Assembly (NCBI GenBank): GCA_022749655.1
Contig: CP094243.1
Span: 186,001 to 250,000 of the forward strand
Length of the DNA stretch: 64,000 bases
Source: Xanthomonas phaseoli pv. phaseoli
GTDB taxonomy: Bacteria; Pseudomonadota; Gammaproteobacteria; Xanthomonadales; Xanthomonadaceae
Reading direction: 5' to 3'
Position numbers and translations under genes: made by a program. The notes below the pieces were generated by a model, which worked only from the letters and a program-made list of their open reading frames with translations, was not told the origin of the DNA and made no database searches. Numbering within the stretch: position 1 is the stretch's first letter; every line of letters begins with the position of its first letter. Of this stretch, positions 19,790 to 29,973 are shown in pieces.

Positions 19790-20422
19790 CTAGGACTTCT
19801 TGAGCCACTTGAACAGCGGCTCCCAGTCCTGTTGATGGTCGCGCACCTGCGCCGAGCGGTAGTCGAACAAGCTGCGGCCCAGCCCGGCCATCACCACATA
19901 GGCCTGGGTGTCGCGCAGTTGGGTCACCAGCGGATACGGCCAGCTGCCGATCATGTCGGCGGCCTGTTGCGAGGTCTGGGTCCAGGGACGGGCACGATTG
20001 AGCACCAGGCCCACCGGCAGCTTGCGCTGATGCACGCGCGGCACCTTGGCCAGCGTGTTGAGAAAGCCGACCACCGCTTCGATATCCAGCGCCGAGGACA
20101 ACACCGGCACCACGATGGCATCAACGTGGTCGAGAAATCCGCTCAAGTCGTCGGCCATGGCACCGGCCGGCGCATCGACGATCAGGGTATCGGTGCCGTC
20201 CGGCACGGCGCTCTGCCAGCTGCGGCGCTTGGTGGCGTCGATCGGCAAGACCGCACTTTCCAGGCTGGCGCGGCGCTCTGCCCAGCGGGTGGACGAGCCT
20301 TGCGGATCGGCATCCGCCAGCACGGTGCGCTGGCCTTGCAACGCCGCATGTGCGGCCAGGTTGGTGGCGATCGTGGTCTTGCCGACGCCGCCTTTGGAGG
20401 CGGCCACCAGGACTGTCTTCAT
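19790..20422 (-). CDS. ParA/MinD-type ATPase, orphan
   Basis: 210 residues starting with the deviant Walker A motif SKGGVGKTT, then ADADPQGSS (switch) and VDAPAGAM (Walker B). No parB-like gene is next to it and there is no DNA-binding N-terminal extension, so it belongs to the short orphan ParA group that positions protein or cell-surface cargo rather than the chromosome. First gene of the parA-sixA-yceI-PLD unit (15 bp gap to sixA). Upstream, 20423-20757 has no gene. Confidence 0.85.
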   Translation of the reverse strand: MKTVLVAASKGGVGKTTIATNLAAHAALQGQRTVLADADPQGSSTRWAERRASLESAVLPIDATKRRSWQSAVPDGTDTLIVDAPAGAMADDLSGFLDHVDAIVVPVLSSALDIEAVVGFLNTLAKVPRVHQRKLPVGLVLNRARPWTQTSQQAADMIGSWPYPLVTQLRDTQAYVVMAGLGRSLFDYRSAQVRDHQQDWEPLFKWLKKS

Positions 20423-20757
20423 GCACGCCTCGCTTCCGGGAGCAGGCCGGCAGCGTACACCGCGACAAGGTGAGGAAGTAGTCGAAACGCGTTAAACGCA
20501 CTGCTGCGGGGCTGGCAACGACAGCACAGACCGTCAGCCGATGAGCGCAAGCCCTGGTGCCGCCGCTGTGCGTGGCAACGATGGGAGCCTGGCACCGCGC
20601 AGGATCGTCCACGCGTCTGGCTCGGCCGCGGCGTCGCACTGCAGCATGGCGCCGATGGTGCAGCCGTTGGCGTACCACGGCTCGGACAAGCGCAAGCGCG
20701 TGCGTGCGTGCGTACGCGCGGTACGAGTGGGCTCTGGCTGCTGCCAGCGTTACCGCC
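20423..20757. other. Intergenic region between parA-like and AEC transporter genes
   Basis: About 335 bp with no credible gene. It contains an alternating GTGCGTGCGTGCGTACGCG stretch (about 20699-20717). It should hold the promoter of the minus-strand parA operon. Confidence 0.35.
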
Positions 20758-21675
20758 TTATGCCACCAGCCGCGCCAGCAGCCAGGCCCACGCAGGCAGC
20801 GTCAGCAACGACAGCAGGATGCTGTAGCCGACCATCGCTGCAGCCAGGCGTGGCGCCAGCCGGTGCGAAATGGCCAGCGCGGCGGCGGTGATCATGGTGG
20901 GCATGGCCGATTCGAGCACATTGGTCTGCAGCATCTGCCCTTGCAGGCCCAGCACCCAGGACAATGGCAAGGCCAGTACCGGCATCAACAGCAGCTTGAA
21001 CACCAGGCCCACTGCCAATGGCCTGAGTTCGTCGGCAGGCAGGCGCAACTGCAGCGAAAAGCCCACCGAGAGCATCACCAGCGGCAACATCGCATCGGCC
21101 AGGTTCTTCAGGCCCGCGCCGATCCAGGCCGGCGGTTGCTCGGGCATCAGGGTCAAGGCGAACAGCAGCGCCCACAACGGCGGGAACTGCAGCACGCGCA
21201 TCACGATCAGCCGTGCGGTCGGCGGGGTATCGCCGCTGTACCGGGCCAGTACGTACAGCCCGAACGTGGACAGCAACACGAAGGTGCCAAACTGGTCGTA
21301 GACCACTGCATACGGCAGTGCGTGATCGCCGATCAGCGCGCGCACCATCGGAAAGCCGATGAAGCTGGAATTGGTAAACACCACACACATCAGCAGCGCG
21401 GCGTATTCGGCGCGGCCGAAGCGCAACAGGCGGCTGCAGCCCCACAGCAACGGCACGATGATGGCGGTCAGCAGCCATGGCGTGGCAATCACCCCACCGA
21501 GCGAAGCATCCAGATGCAGGCGCGGGACATAGGTCAGCACCGACGCCGGCAGGCAGATGTACAGCACGATGCGGTTGAGCACATCGGCGCTGTTGTCCGG
21601 CAACACCCGCAGGCGGGCGAACAGCAGGCCCAGCCCCAACATGGCCAGAATCAAGGCAAATGCATCTACCGCCAT
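20758..21675 (-). CDS. AEC-family transporter (auxin efflux carrier-like)
   Basis: 305 residues from MAVDAFALILAMLGLG (21675). Ten hydrophobic segments in two five-helix blocks. Family features are CVVFTNSSFIGFPMV in the first half and LPLVMLSVGFSLQL between the halves, with conserved NSSFIGFP. Bacterial AEC proteins move organic acids such as malate or malonate, or amino acid derivatives; the substrate cannot be read from sequence. Stands alone, with large flanking gaps. Confidence 0.85.
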   Translation of the reverse strand: MAVDAFALILAMLGLGLLFARLRVLPDNSADVLNRIVLYICLPASVLTYVPRLHLDASLGGVIATPWLLTAIIVPLLWGCSRLLRFGRAEYAALLMCVVFTNSSFIGFPMVRALIGDHALPYAVVYDQFGTFVLLSTFGLYVLARYSGDTPPTARLIVMRVLQFPPLWALLFALTLMPEQPPAWIGAGLKNLADAMLPLVMLSVGFSLQLRLPADELRPLAVGLVFKLLLMPVLALPLSWVLGLQGQMLQTNVLESAMPTMITAAALAISHRLAPRLAAAMVGYSILLSLLTLPAWAWLLARLVA

Positions 21676-22526
21676 GCGCGATCGTGTCCGTTGGAATGCG
21701 ATGCACAGGATCGCATAGCGCACGGTGCGCATCGGACGATGCGTTGGCCTGGCTGATCCGAGGCGCACGCCACCCGAGCTTCGGTCACCGCGCAATTCCC
21801 ACTACCGCATGCTTTCCCTATGCCGAAGCCAGCGGAGCGAAGACGCGGCGCCTGCGCTGTTCCAGACGATGCGTCGGACAAACACGGCATTGCACCGTGT
21901 TTGATGGTGCGCGGACAAACCCTGCAGCAAATTCGCAGCGTCGGCTGCGCGGTACGCTCACCGCGCGCGGGACACGCCGTGAACCCGTCCCTGGGAGTTC
22001 GATGGCGGCCTCGATGCCGCCGACGGCCCCGCAATCGGCCAGGACACCGCACTAGACAGCGCGTTGGTGACTTGATTGAAGAGCAAGGACGCAGCGTCAG
22101 CCATTCGACCGGCTGTTTCTTTAACTCTGCGCATCGACCACCTTAACTGGTCCTTGCGCGCTCACCGTCGCAGGACCCTCGGCGGCATGGAGGCCCGCCC
22201 CCCACGGAGCCTACAGGGACGTCCTTGCAGGCGTGTCCTGCGATGGTTGGGCGGGCAAGGGCCCTGCAGCCACGCCGCAGACCCATGCTCTGCTCTCCCG
22301 CATCGACCCCGCAACGTCAGCAAGCCAAGGTTCCAAGCCGTGCTTGCGACAGGCGCAGACCCGATCAGCCTTTCGCCGAGCGAACGGCATCAAGGTCAGA
22401 CGTCTTGGTTTCAGGTAAGCGGCGGGCCGGCGCACCAGATGGCGCCTGGTTTATCGGCAAATGGCGGCAGCCCGTGGATCCACTGCACGACCCGCGCTGC
22501 AGGAACTCCCGCAGCGCGGCGAGGCA
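21676..22526. other. 850-bp gene-free region with Xanthomonas repeat elements
   Basis: No open frame here looks like a protein. Two sub-elements recur at 27100-27265: 'gggacacgccgtgaacccg...' (about 21970-21996) and 'gcatcgacca..ttaactggtccttgcg' (about 22130-22160). The rest contains no motif I recognise; promoters for the flanking genes both point away from it or into it only weakly. Confidence 0.5.
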
Positions 22527-23162
22527 TTACCGAAACGCTGGCGGGTTGGCCTGCCAGGCTGCGAAGACCTCGGCCAGGCTGGCACGGTCGGCTTCGCGCC
22601 ATTCCGGCAACAGGCTGGCGTAGTTGGCGGTGCTGCTCCAACGGTCCGGCCAGGTGCGCACGGCTGCGGCATACCACTCGACCGCCTCCTGCTTGCGCCC
22701 GGCACGCCAGAGCGCCAGTGCAGCCGTGGTTGGCAGCCATTCCGGCGTGGCCGGACGGCCATTGGCCAGGTTGGCCCATTGCTGCAGCGCCTTGTCGGGC
22801 TGGTCGGCACGCAGCAGGTCCCACCCATAGTTCCAGGTGATGGCCCGGTACTGCTGGCTGCCGTTGGAGACCAGCGCCAGCGCGCCCTGATACAACTCAT
22901 CGCCCAACTGGGTGCGCCCGCCCGCATAAGCCAGCGCCGCCAACTGCGCGCGCGGATCGGCCGCACGCGCGTCGCGTTGCACCATCGCCGCCAGCCGGTC
23001 GACGACTGCATCGCCCTGGCCCTGTACGGCCACCACGGCCTTGGTGGTACCGCGATCTTCGTCGAAATAGAACTCCTTGGGCTTGGGCAAGCTCTGCGCC
23101 TGCGCCAACGACCACACCCCTCCGAGCAGGGCCAGAGCGGCCCACGCGTATTTCCTTTTCAC
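22527..23162 (-). CDS. Secreted TPR-like hypothetical protein
   Basis: 211 residues from GTG 23162. Signal peptide YAWAALALLGGVWSLAQAQ. The mature part has helical repeats resembling TPRs (DPRAQLAALAYAGGRTQLGD, QYRAITWNYGWDLLRADQPD, PTTAALALWRAGRKQEAVEW). Periplasmic and probably a scaffold or binding protein; no catalytic motif. An ATG further upstream (to 23237) would add a basic non-signal extension and is less likely. Divergent from the large oxidoreductase gene. Confidence 0.65.
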   Translation of the reverse strand: MKRKYAWAALALLGGVWSLAQAQSLPKPKEFYFDEDRGTTKAVVAVQGQGDAVVDRLAAMVQRDARAADPRAQLAALAYAGGRTQLGDELYQGALALVSNGSQQYRAITWNYGWDLLRADQPDKALQQWANLANGRPATPEWLPTTAALALWRAGRKQEAVEWYAAAVRTWPDRWSSTANYASLLPEWREADRASLAEVFAAWQANPPAFR

Positions 23163-23357
23163 TGTGTTTTCCCCTGACAGCAAACGACCCCTTCCCATCC
23201 CCATCCTACCCGCAGCGCGTCGGCTGCGCATCCGCACAGGGATAGGTGCGGAAAAGCTGACTGTTACACTTTGCGCCGCCGTTTTGGAATCCGTCGGGTG
23301 CGTCAGATAGTTTCAGATGACATGCACCGGGGCCCAGCCACCCTTTCCGGGCACGCC

Positions 23358-26300
23358 ATGACCAGTACCGCTGCGCTTTCTTCTCCCGACTCTGCCAACA
23401 CGCCGGAGCTCGGCCGGGTGGATGCGGACTACACGCTGGACCACAAGTACACGCGCACCGATGGGCGCATCTACCTGTCCGGTGTGCAGGCGCTGGTGCG
23501 GCTACCGCTGCTGCAGCGCCTGCGCGATGACGCCGCCGGCCTTGCGACCGCCGGCTTCATCAGCGGCTACCGCGGCAGCCCGCCAGGCGGGCTGGACCTG
23601 GAACTGTGGCGGGCGCGCAAGCACCTGGACGCGGCCAAGGTCACCTTCACTCCAGGCCTGAACGAGGACCTTGCCGCCACCATGGTGTGGGGCACCCAGC
23701 AGACCAACCTGTTCCCCGGCGCGAACGTGCAGGGCGTTTACGGCATGTGGTACGGCAAAGGGCCGGGCGTGGACCGCAGCGGCGACGTGTTCAAGCACGG
23801 CAACGCCGCCGGCACCTCGCCGTTTGGCGGCGTGCTGGCGCTGGCCGCCGACGACCATGCCTGCCGCAGCTCGACCCTGCCGCACGGGTCGGAAGACGAA
23901 TTCGTCAGCGCGATGATGCCCATCCTCAACCCGGCCGGGGTACAGGACATCCTGGACATGGGCTTGCTCGGCTGGGCGATGAGCCGCTACACCGGGCGCT
24001 GGATCGGCTTCAAGACGATTGCCGAAACGGTGGAATCGTCCGCCTCGGTGGACGTGGACCCGTTCGCCCGCACCATCGTGCTGCCGGAGGATTTCGCGCT
24101 GCCGCCGGGCGGTTTGAGCATCCGCTGGCCAGACCCGCCGGTGGACCAGGAGATGCGCCTGCATCGCTATGCGATTGCCGCCGCGCAAGCCTTTGCGCGC
24201 GCAAACCGCATCGACAAGGTGGTGCTGGATGCGCCGCACGCACGCTTGGGCATCGTCACCACCGGCAAGAGCTACCTGGACGTGCTGCAGGCGCTGGAAT
24301 ACCTGGGCCTGGATGCGCAGGCCTGCGCGCAGATCGGCATCCGCGTGTACAAGGTCGGCATGACCTGGCCGCTGGAGCCGGTGGGGATCAGCGCGTTCGC
24401 GCAGGGGCTTGAAGACATCGTGGTGGTGGAGGAGAAGAAGGCCTTCATCGAGCGCCAGATGAAGGAGCTGTTCTACAACTGGCCGGCCAGCGCCGGTGCG
24501 CGGCCGAGCATTGTCGGCAAGTACGATGAGCAGGGCGCGTGGATCCTGCCGTCCACCGGCGAACTGACGCCGGCCACCATCGCGGCGGTGATCGGCAGAC
24601 GCATCCTGCGCCTGCTGCCATCGAGCACGATCAATACCGATTCGATCCAGCAGCGGCTGCGCTGGATGGACGCCAAGGAAGCGGAAATGGCGCTACCACG
24701 TGCGCAGTTCCCGCGCGTGCCGCATTACTGCTCCGGCTGCCCGCACAACACCTCCACCGCCGTGCCGGAAGGCTCGCGCGCGCTGGGCGGCATCGGTTGC
24801 CACTACATGGTGACCTGGATGAACCGCGCTACCGACACCTTCACCCACATGGGCGGCGAAGGGGTGACGTGGTCGGGGCAGGCGCCGTTTACCGACACCC
24901 CGCACGTGTTCCAGAACCTGGGCGATGGCACGTATTTCCATAGCGGCTCGCTGGCGATCCGGCAGTCGGTCGCCACCGGCGTCAATATCACCTACAAGAT
25001 TCTCTACAACGATGCGGTGGCGATGACCGGCGGGCAGCCGGTGGATGGCACGCTCAGCGTGCCCGACATCGCGCATCAGCTGCGCGCCGAAGGCATCCAT
25101 GAGATTGCGGTGGTCAGCGACGACATCGGCAAATGGACGCGGCGACGCGACCTGTTTCCGCCTGAGGTCGCGTTTCACGATCGTGGTGAACTGGATGCCG
25201 TGCAGCAGCATCTGCGCACGGTCAAGGGCGTGTCGATCCTGATCTTCGACCAGACCTGCGCCACCGAAAAACGCCGCCGTCGCAAGCGCGGCAAGCTGAT
25301 CGATCCGCCCAAGCGGGTGATGATCAATTCGCTGGTGTGCGAAGGCTGCGGCGATTGCGGCGAGAAAAGTTTTTGCGTGTCGGTGTTGCCGAAGGAAACC
25401 GAATTCGGGCGCAAGCGCCAGATCGATCAGTCCAACTGCAACAAGGATTATTCCTGCGTCTCGGGCTTTTGCCCGAGCTTTGTCACCGTGCATGGCGGTG
25501 CCCCGCGCAAGGGCAAGCGGCGCGACGCCAGCACGCTGCTGGACACGCTTCCCTCACCGCCCAAGCGCACCGCTCTGGAACGGCCGTGGAATATCCTGAT
25601 CACCGGCGTCGGCGGCACCGGCGTGGTGACCATCGGCGCGCTGCTCGGCATGGCCGGGCACCTGGAAGGCAAGGGCGCCACGGTGCTGGACCAGACCGGC
25701 CTGGCGCAAAAGGGCGGCGCGGTGACCACGCATATCCGCATCGCACGCCAGCCCGCCGACATCCATGCCGTGCGCATCGCCGCCGGCGAAGCGGACCTGG
25801 TGTTGGGCTGCGACATGGTGGTGGTCAACGATTATTGGGCACTCTCCAAGGTGCGCGATGGCCGCACCCAGGTGGTGCTCAACACCTACGAAGCCATGCC
25901 GGGCACATTCACCACGCAGCCGGACCTGCAGTTTCCCGCTGCCGAGATCATCGCCGGTGTGCGCACTGCGCTCGGTGGCCAGGAGCCGTTGTTGCTGGAT
26001 GCCACGCAGCTGGCCACCGCCCTGCTGGGCGACGCCATCGCCAGCAATCTGTTCGTGCTCGGCTACGCCTGGCAGCACGGGTTGGTGCCGCTGTCGCATG
26101 CGGCGCTGATGCGCGCGATCGAACTCAATGGTGCCGCCGTGACGATGAATCAGCAGGCGTTCGCCTGGGGGCGCCTGGCGGCGATCGATCTGCCGGCGGT
26201 GCAACGCGCTGCGGGTCTGGCCGATGCCGACGCGCCTGCACATCTGCATGGCGAGACACCGCATGCACGCGGACCAGGCCGCTGGGAAGAGCACGATCTC

Positions 26301-27066
26301 AGCGGCCAAAGCGCACCGCGTGCGTTGGCGCAGACCGACGGCAGCACGCTGCATGGCGAGGTCGCTGCACCGGCCGCCCCGCTCGACGACGAGCAGTTGG
26401 CGCACTCGCTGGACGAGGCCATCGCGCGTCGCGTCGCGTTCCTGACCGACTACCAGGATGCCGCCTACGCGCACCCGTTATCGCAGCCTGGTCGAGCGCG
26501 TACGCACGCACGAGCTGCAACGCGTGCCCGGCAGCAGCGCACTGACCGAGGCGGTGGCCCGTTACGCCTTCAAGCTGATGGCCTACAAGGACGAATACGA
26601 GGTGGCGCGGCTGTATACGCGTGGCGATTTCCAGCGCCGGTTGCAGCAACAGTTCGAGGGCGACTACACGCTGCGCTTCCATCTGGCGCCGCCGCTGCTG
26701 GCCAAGAAAGACGCGCACGGCAACCTGATCAAGCGCGAGTACGGGCCGTGGATGTTCACCGCCTTCAAGCTGCTGGCGCGGTTGAAGTTCCTGCGTGGCG
26801 GCACGTTCGACGTCTTCGGCTACAGCGAAGAACGGCGTGGCGAGCGTCAGCTGATTGCCGATTACAGTGCCACCGTGGACATGCTGCTGGAACGGCTGGA
26901 TGCCGATAACGTGGGTTTGGCCGCGCAGATCGCCAGCATTCCGGAACACATTCGCGGCTATGGCCACGTCAAGCATGCGCATCTGCAGGAAGCCAAGGCG
27001 CGCGAAGCGGCGCTGCTGGCGCAGTGGCGCAATCCCAGGGCGTTGCATGTGGTGCAGGCGGCCTGA
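23358..27066 (+). CDS. Fused indolepyruvate:ferredoxin oxidoreductase family enzyme (frame broken near C-terminus)
   Basis: About 1235 residues from ATG 23358. The N-terminal third is a pyrimidine-binding/transketolase-like region (FISGYRGSPPGG). The middle is a TPP-binding domain (YCSGCPHNTST, GIGCHYMVTWM, GGEGVTW). Then come Fe-S cysteines (LVCEGCGDCGEKSFC and CNKDYSCVSGFCPSF) and the gamma domain (LITGVGGTGVVTIGALL), ending in a DUF6537-type C-terminal region. The frame breaks at 26466-26474 (one extra or two missing bases); the other frame continues to 27066. The fusion decarboxylates branched or aryl 2-oxoacids such as indolepyruvate to acyl-CoA. Such fused forms are common in aerobic proteobacteria. 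Single gene. Confidence 0.88.
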
Positions 27067-27349
27067 TGCACCGCTCAGCATGGTTTTAGCGGGCACGGCC
27101 GCGACATCCTTGGCGCGGACACAGCACCAGACAGTTGGTTGGCTGCTTCATTCGAGACCATGCATCGATCGACCATCTCGACTGGTCCTTGCGGCGGACG
27201 CGAAGATCTCAAGGGCGCAATGCCCTCACCGCTCGCGGGACACGCCGTGAACCCGTCCCTGGGGGCTCGATAGGTAAAGGCCGAGAGGATCCGATCAGCA
27301 ATACACCCGCATGACCTGGTCATTGACCACTCCTGTACGCAGGCCAACC
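27067..27349. repeat. Intergenic region with second copy of a Xanthomonas repeat element
   Basis: Bases 27125-27200 ('accagacagttggttg..catcgatcgaccatct..actggtccttgcg') and 27237-27263 ('gggacacgccgtgaacccg..ctggg') resemble the elements near 22050-22160 and 21970-21996. Here they are in a different order. No gene present. Confidence 0.55.
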
Positions 27350-27619
27350 TCAGTCGAATCGCGGCCCGCGCATCAGCCGAATCGGTCCGCGAACATCGGG
27401 CAGCTGCACGGTTCTGCCTTGCTGGGTGACACGCACGACACCAGCGCTTGCGGCAGCTGCGGCCACCGCACGCACCTGGGGCATCAGGCTCCGCCATACC
27501 GCCGCGTCATCGCTAAAGGCACGCGCGACCTCCGAGGGACAGATAGACTGCTCGGGACGACGTTGCGCAAGCAGGTGCCGGATCAACGCGGCAACCTGCG
27601 CATCATCGGGCGGCTGCAC
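27350..27619 (-). CDS. DUF3253 family small protein
   Basis: 89 residues, matching DUF3253 as I know it: RRPEQSICPSEVARAF near the start, AAVWRSLMPQVRAVA in the middle and GPIRLMRGPRFD at the end. A winged-helix-like small protein of unknown function. It follows egtD by 15 bp on the same strand, so it is likely the last gene of the ergothioneine operon here. Confidence 0.75.
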   Translation of the reverse strand: MQPPDDAQVAALIRHLLAQRRPEQSICPSEVARAFSDDAAVWRSLMPQVRAVAAAAASAGVVRVTQQGRTVQLPDVRGPIRLMRGPRFD

Positions 27620-27634
27620 GCCGAGCCCGCAGGA

Positions 27635-28600
27635 TCACACTGGGCGCAGCAGGCGCAGGCCGAACCAATCCTTGGCATCGTTCCAGCCGTGGGTGACCTT
27701 GAGCCCGGCTGCGGCAGCCAATTCGGCAAAACGCGCGTCGGTGTATTTGCAGCTGTATTCGACCTGCATCGCCTCGCCTTCGGCAAACGCGATGTCCTTG
27801 CCGCCGACCCGCACCTGCTGCGCGCGTTGGCTGACCAGGAAGGTTTCGATGCGGCCGCGCTCACGGACATACACCGCGTGGTGACGGAAACCGTCCAGAT
27901 CGAAATCGCTCCCGATCTCGCGATTGAGCCGCGCCAGCAGGTTGAGGGTGAACTCGGCGGTGACGCCGGCTGCATCATTGTAGGCCGCCTCGATCAGCCC
28001 GGCGTCCTTGTCCAGATCGATACCGATCAGGGCGCAACCATCGCTGCCCATGGTCTGGCGCATCGCGTCCAGCAATTCGATCGCGGCCGCATCAGCGAAA
28101 TTGCCGAGCGTGGAGCCGGGGAAGAACACCACGTGCCGCCGCGCCGGGCGCTGCGCATCGGGCAGGCGTAGCGGCTTGGTGAAGTCGGTGCACACCGGCA
28201 ACATCTGGATCTGCGGAAATTGCTGGGCCAGCCGCGCGGTGCTTTCCAGCAGCGCGGTACGGGAGATTTCCAGTGGCGTGTAGGCCACCACATCGCGCAG
28301 GCCCTGCAGCAGCAACTCGGTCTTGCGGCCGCTGCCGCTGCCGTATTCGACCACATGCACGCCAGCGCCGATCGCCTGAGCGATCGAGCCCATGCTGGCT
28401 TCCAGCAAACTCAGCTCGGTGCTGGTGAGGTAATACTCCGGCTGCTGCGTAATGGCTTCGAACAGCTGCGAGCCGCGCGCATCGTAGAAATATTTCGACG
28501 GCAGCGTCTTGGGCGTTTGCGACAACCCCGCCAGGGCATCGGCAGTGATGTCGTCCGGCTGCGGGCGCAGATCGGTGAGCGCGGCGTGCGCGCGTTGCAT
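27635..28600 (-). CDS. egtD: L-histidine N-alpha-methyltransferase (EgtD)
   Basis: 321 residues from MQRAHAALTD (28600), the family's normal length. Tri-methylates histidine to hercynine using S-adenosylmethionine. Visible are TPKTLPSKYFYDARGSQLFE (EgtD N-terminal hallmark), VVEYGSGSGRKTELLL (SAM-binding loop), FFPGSTLGNF, and the histidine-binding C-terminal part MQVEYSCKYT. It begins 17 bp after egtB ends. With egtB it forms the core ergothioneine pathway. Confidence 0.95.
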   Translation of the reverse strand: MQRAHAALTDLRPQPDDITADALAGLSQTPKTLPSKYFYDARGSQLFEAITQQPEYYLTSTELSLLEASMGSIAQAIGAGVHVVEYGSGSGRKTELLLQGLRDVVAYTPLEISRTALLESTARLAQQFPQIQMLPVCTDFTKPLRLPDAQRPARRHVVFFPGSTLGNFADAAAIELLDAMRQTMGSDGCALIGIDLDKDAGLIEAAYNDAAGVTAEFTLNLLARLNREIGSDFDLDGFRHHAVYVRERGRIETFLVSQRAQQVRVGGKDIAFAEGEAMQVEYSCKYTDARFAELAAAAGLKVTHGWNDAKDWFGLRLLRPV

Positions 28601-28617
28601 GGCATGGGCGGCTGCGT

Positions 28618-29902
28618 TCAAGGCAGATCCTTGGCAAGGCGCACGCCGGCAAATTGCCAACGCGCATCGGAGGGGAAAAAGTTGCGGTAACTGGCACGCA
28701 GATGGCTGGCCGGGCTGGCGCAACTGCCACCACGCAAGACCCATTGCGCATTCATGAATTTGCCGTTGTATTCACCCAGCGATCCGGGCCACGGGGTAAA
28801 GCCTGGATACGGCAAATACGCGCTGCCGGTCCACTCCCAGACATCGCCGAACAGCTGCTGGATACCGGTGTCCACGGCGTCGGCGCCACGCGGATGCAGC
28901 GCATCGGTGTCCACGAAATTGCCCTGTACCGGCACGCCGGTCGCGGCCTGCTCCCACTCGGCTTCGGTGGGGAAGGCGCGCACCGGCCCAGCGCGCGAAC
29001 GCATCGGCTTCGAACAGGCTCAGATGGCAGGCCGGCGCGTGCGGGTCGCGCATGCGCCAACCGTCCAGCGTGAACTCGCGGCCATCGGCATCCCAATACA
29101 AGGGATGCTGCCAACCGTGTGCCTGCACCATCGCCCAACCATCGCTGAGCCAGGCACCGGCGCTGCGGTAGCCGCCGTCATCGATGAATTGCTGGAACTC
29201 GGCGTTGGTGACCACACGGCTGGCCAGCGCATGCGCACCGACCAGTACGCGATGGCGCGGCGATTCGTTGTCGTAGGCGAAGCTGTCGGCCTGTGGCCAT
29301 GCGGGCGCGCCGATCTGGACGACCTGCTCGTCGCGCGCATGCCAGCGCAGTGGGCTGGCAACGGCCGCAGGCGGCGCGGGCAGGTCACGGTAGGCCGGCT
29401 GCAACGGGTTGCTCCACAGCGCGTGCTTGATATCGGTCAGCAGCAACTCCTGGTGTTGCTGCTCGTGCTGGATACCGAGCTGCACGACGGTGCAGGCCTG
29501 GGCATCGAGCAGGCCTTCGCGCAAGCGCTGCTGCATCTGCCTATCGACCGCAGCACGGTAGTCGCGAACCTGCTGCAACGAGGGACGCGAGAGCACGCCG
29601 CGGCGGGCCCGCGCATGCATCGGCCCCACGCTCTGGTAGTAGCTGTTGAACAGGAAATCCCAGGCCGGCTCGAACACGCGATACGCCGGATCGGCCTGCA
29701 GCACGAAGCGTTCGAAAAACCAGGTGGTGTGCGCCAGGTGCCATTTGCTGGGGCTGGCATCCGGCATGCTCTGCACCATCGCGTCTTCGGCGCTCAAGGG
29801 TGCGGCGAGACGGTCGCTCAGCGCGCGGGTCTGCGCGTAGCGTTCCAGCAGCGTCAACTGCTGTTGCTGGAGGTGGCCAAGCAGAGGAGAGAGTGCAGAC
29901 AT
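28618..29902 (-). CDS. egtB: Hercynine oxygenase EgtB (sulfoxide synthase; frame broken)
   Basis: About 428 residues from [12 protein letters not shown] (29902; an ATG at 29908 is equally possible). The N-terminal DinB-like domain holds the three iron-binding histidines: [11 protein letters not shown] plus [10 protein letters not shown]. The C-terminal FGE-type domain has [27 protein letters not shown] and [16 protein letters not shown]. It joins a thiol (cysteine or gamma-glutamylcysteine) to hercynine with O2. The frame break is one extra G at 28969-28972 ([10 protein letters not shown] read as RLPHRSRV). No gamma-glutamylcysteine ligase or egtC is adjacent, so the direct cysteine route is possible but unproven. 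Confidence 0.92.
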
Positions 29903-29973
29903 CGCCATATGCTTGGGGAGCGCCCGTGAACGTGCTGTGTCGGCAGCGTGGCAGCCAGCGGTAAGCTGTGGGC
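29903..29973. promoter_or_regulatory. Divergent promoter region egtB / PLP enzyme
   Basis: The only 71 bp between two head-to-head genes of one pathway, so it must carry both promoters or force leader overlap. No clear box or palindrome is visible. Confidence 0.4.

Noticed and set aside
21660..22055. Short frames with peptide DGFTACPARGERTA in the 21.7-22.1 kb gap and a similar one near 27.2 kb
   Set aside because: These come from translating a repeated non-coding element; they recur only because the DNA repeats.
26460..26480. Programmed ribosomal frameshift in the giant oxidoreductase
   Set aside because: No slippery heptamer or hairpin at the site; it matches the general indel pattern of the window.
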